The translations under genes and the position numbers were made by a program. Below are positions 21,897-22,646 of a stretch of 22,646 nucleotides of DNA, piece by piece (the first letter of the stretch is position 1; each line of letters opens with the position of its first letter). Source of the DNA: Saccoglossus kowalevskii (lineage: Eukaryota; Hemichordata; Enteropneusta; Harrimaniidae). The stretch is taken from assembly GCF_000003605.2 (NCBI RefSeq), contig NW_003139679.1:1-22646 (forward strand). Reading direction: 5' to 3'. A model generated the notes under the pieces. The model searched no databases. It worked only from the letters and a program-made list of their open reading frames with translations, and was not told the DNA's origin.

Positions 21897-22646
21897 TGTC
21901 GACAGGGTAACTCATGAACGACGTCTACAGGGTAACTCATGAATATTGTTGACAGGGTAACTCATGAACTTCTTCAACAGTGTAACTAATGAATGACGTT
22001 GACAGGGTAACTCATGAACCTCGTCGACAGGGTAACTCATGAACCTCGTCAACAGAGTAACTCATGAACCTCGTCAACAGAGTAACTCATGAACATTGTT
22101 GACAGGGTAACTCATGAACGACGTCTACAGGGTAACTCATGAATATTGTTGACAGGGTAACTCATGAACTTCTTCAACAGTGTAACTAATGAACGACGTT
22201 GACAGGGTAACTCATGAACCTCGTCGACAGGGTAACTCATGAACCTCGTCAACAGAGTAACTCATGAACATTGTTGACAGGGTAACTCATGAATGTCGAC
22301 GACAGGGTAACTCGTGAACGTCATCAACAGGGTAACTCATGAACGTTGTCGACAGGGTAACTCATGAACATCGTCGACGGGGTAACTCATGAACGTCGTC
22401 GACAGGGTAACTCATGAACGTTGTTGACAAGGTAACTCATCAACATCATCGACAGGGTAACTCATGAACATTGTTGACAGGGTAACTCATGAACATTGTT
22501 GACAGGGTAACTCATGAATGTCGACGACAGGGTAACTCATGAACGTCATCAACAGGGTAACTCATGAACGTTGTCGACAGGGTAACTCATGAACATCGTC
22601 GACGGGGTAACTCATGAACGTCGTCGACAGGGTAACTCATGAACGT

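Larger units (their letters stand above)
279..22646 (+). repeat. Giant intronic minisatellite, 25-bp unit, about 890 copies
   Basis: Everything from about 279 to the window's end is one head-to-tail array. The unit is 25 bp: left arm TAACTCATGAA (or TAACTAATGAA), an 8-base core of three CpG separated by T, and right arm ACAGGG. The period is exact over long stretches: units start at bases equal to 21 modulo 25 from 321 to about 2300 with no indel. Orientation never changes. Each unit holds the palindromes TCATGA and, where the third CpG is intact, GTCGAC. Almost all variation is in the core, at the CpGs. The array lies in the transcribed strand sense of the HOGA1-like gene, presumably wholly inside one intron, and runs off the right edge, so its true length is unknown. 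No interruption by a transposon or unique sequence was seen. Confidence 0.97.
19800..22646 (+). repeat. Tandem higher-order repeat, period 1309 bp
   Basis: The rare unit CATCATCGAC after CATCAA lies at 19801, 21110 and 22444, and GAATGTCGATGAC near 19872 and 21181; marker modules lie at 20369 and 21678. The first interval is 1309 bp; the next is 1334 bp (1309 plus one unit), because the repeat at 20369 lacks one unit near 21027. More than two periods are present and the structure continues to the window's end. Confidence 0.85.

Noticed and set aside
2374-21915. About 26 minus-strand open frames of 61-78 codons with VHELP and MSYPV repeats
   Set aside because: The 25-bp unit shifts frame each time, so every frame cycles through three peptides and meets a TGA (from the TCATGA palindrome) every 75 bases. 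The longer frames occur only where the marker modules change TCATGA or shorten units. They repeat at each module and show no start context or conserved protein features.
279-22646. CRISPR array
   Set aside because: There are no unique spacers between repeats; units abut directly. The host is eukaryotic and the array is in an intron.
279-22646. Telomere-like or G-quadruplex-forming repeat because of GGGTAA in each unit
   Set aside because: Only one GGG run occurs per 25 bp, with loops of about 22 bases, and the unit is not a telomeric repeat.
279-22646. Transposon or LTR element as origin of the array
   Set aside because: I found no terminal repeats, target-site duplications, transposase or reverse-transcriptase coding, and no unique island in the array.

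Overview
The window is eukaryotic, almost certainly animal, nuclear DNA. It has one recognisable coding piece: an internal exon at 67-201 of a 4-hydroxy-2-oxoglutarate aldolase gene (HOGA1-like, DHDPS/NAL aldolase family). It has a normal AG acceptor on its left and a GTAAGT donor on its right. The exon carries the two catalytic signatures of the family (YSVP with its Tyr, GMKES with the Schiff-base Lys). The host species cannot be fixed; a spliced HOGA1-like gene with an A/T-rich exon and a CpG-rich intronic minisatellite fits an invertebrate or basal chordate, but that is a guess.

Layout: 1-66 is the 3' end of the upstream intron; 67-201 is the exon; 202-278 is unique sequence at the start of the downstream intron; from about 279 to the last base (22646) everything is one tandem array of a 25-bp unit, roughly 890 copies, all in one orientation. 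The right edge of the array and the next exon lie outside the window. No second gene, RNA gene, transposon or unique island occurs inside the array.

The 25-bp unit has three parts: a nearly constant left arm TAACTCATGAA, an 8-base core of three CpG dinucleotides separated by single T's, and a right arm ACAGGG. Variation is concentrated in the core, where each CpG slot appears as CG, TG or CA (sometimes TA). This is the pattern expected from deamination of methylated cytosine on either strand. The decayed variants are arranged in ordered strings that recur as long blocks, so the array has a higher-order structure on top of the 25-bp period. A marker module of about 220 bp, holding two or three 18-bp shortened units and a few one-base indels, recurs 14 times plus one partial copy. 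Several blocks of 0.5-1.7 kb are duplicated almost without change, often differing by exactly one 25-bp unit. The last 2.8 kb is a tandem higher-order repeat with a period of 1309 bp.

The short minus-strand open frames in the array are by-products of the marker modules, not genes. The points most worth a second look are the size of the array inside a metabolic gene's intron, the CpG-decay 'code', the higher-order structure, the splice-like motif carried by every unit, and a local cluster of lost A's at 3095-3220 that looks like consensus error.
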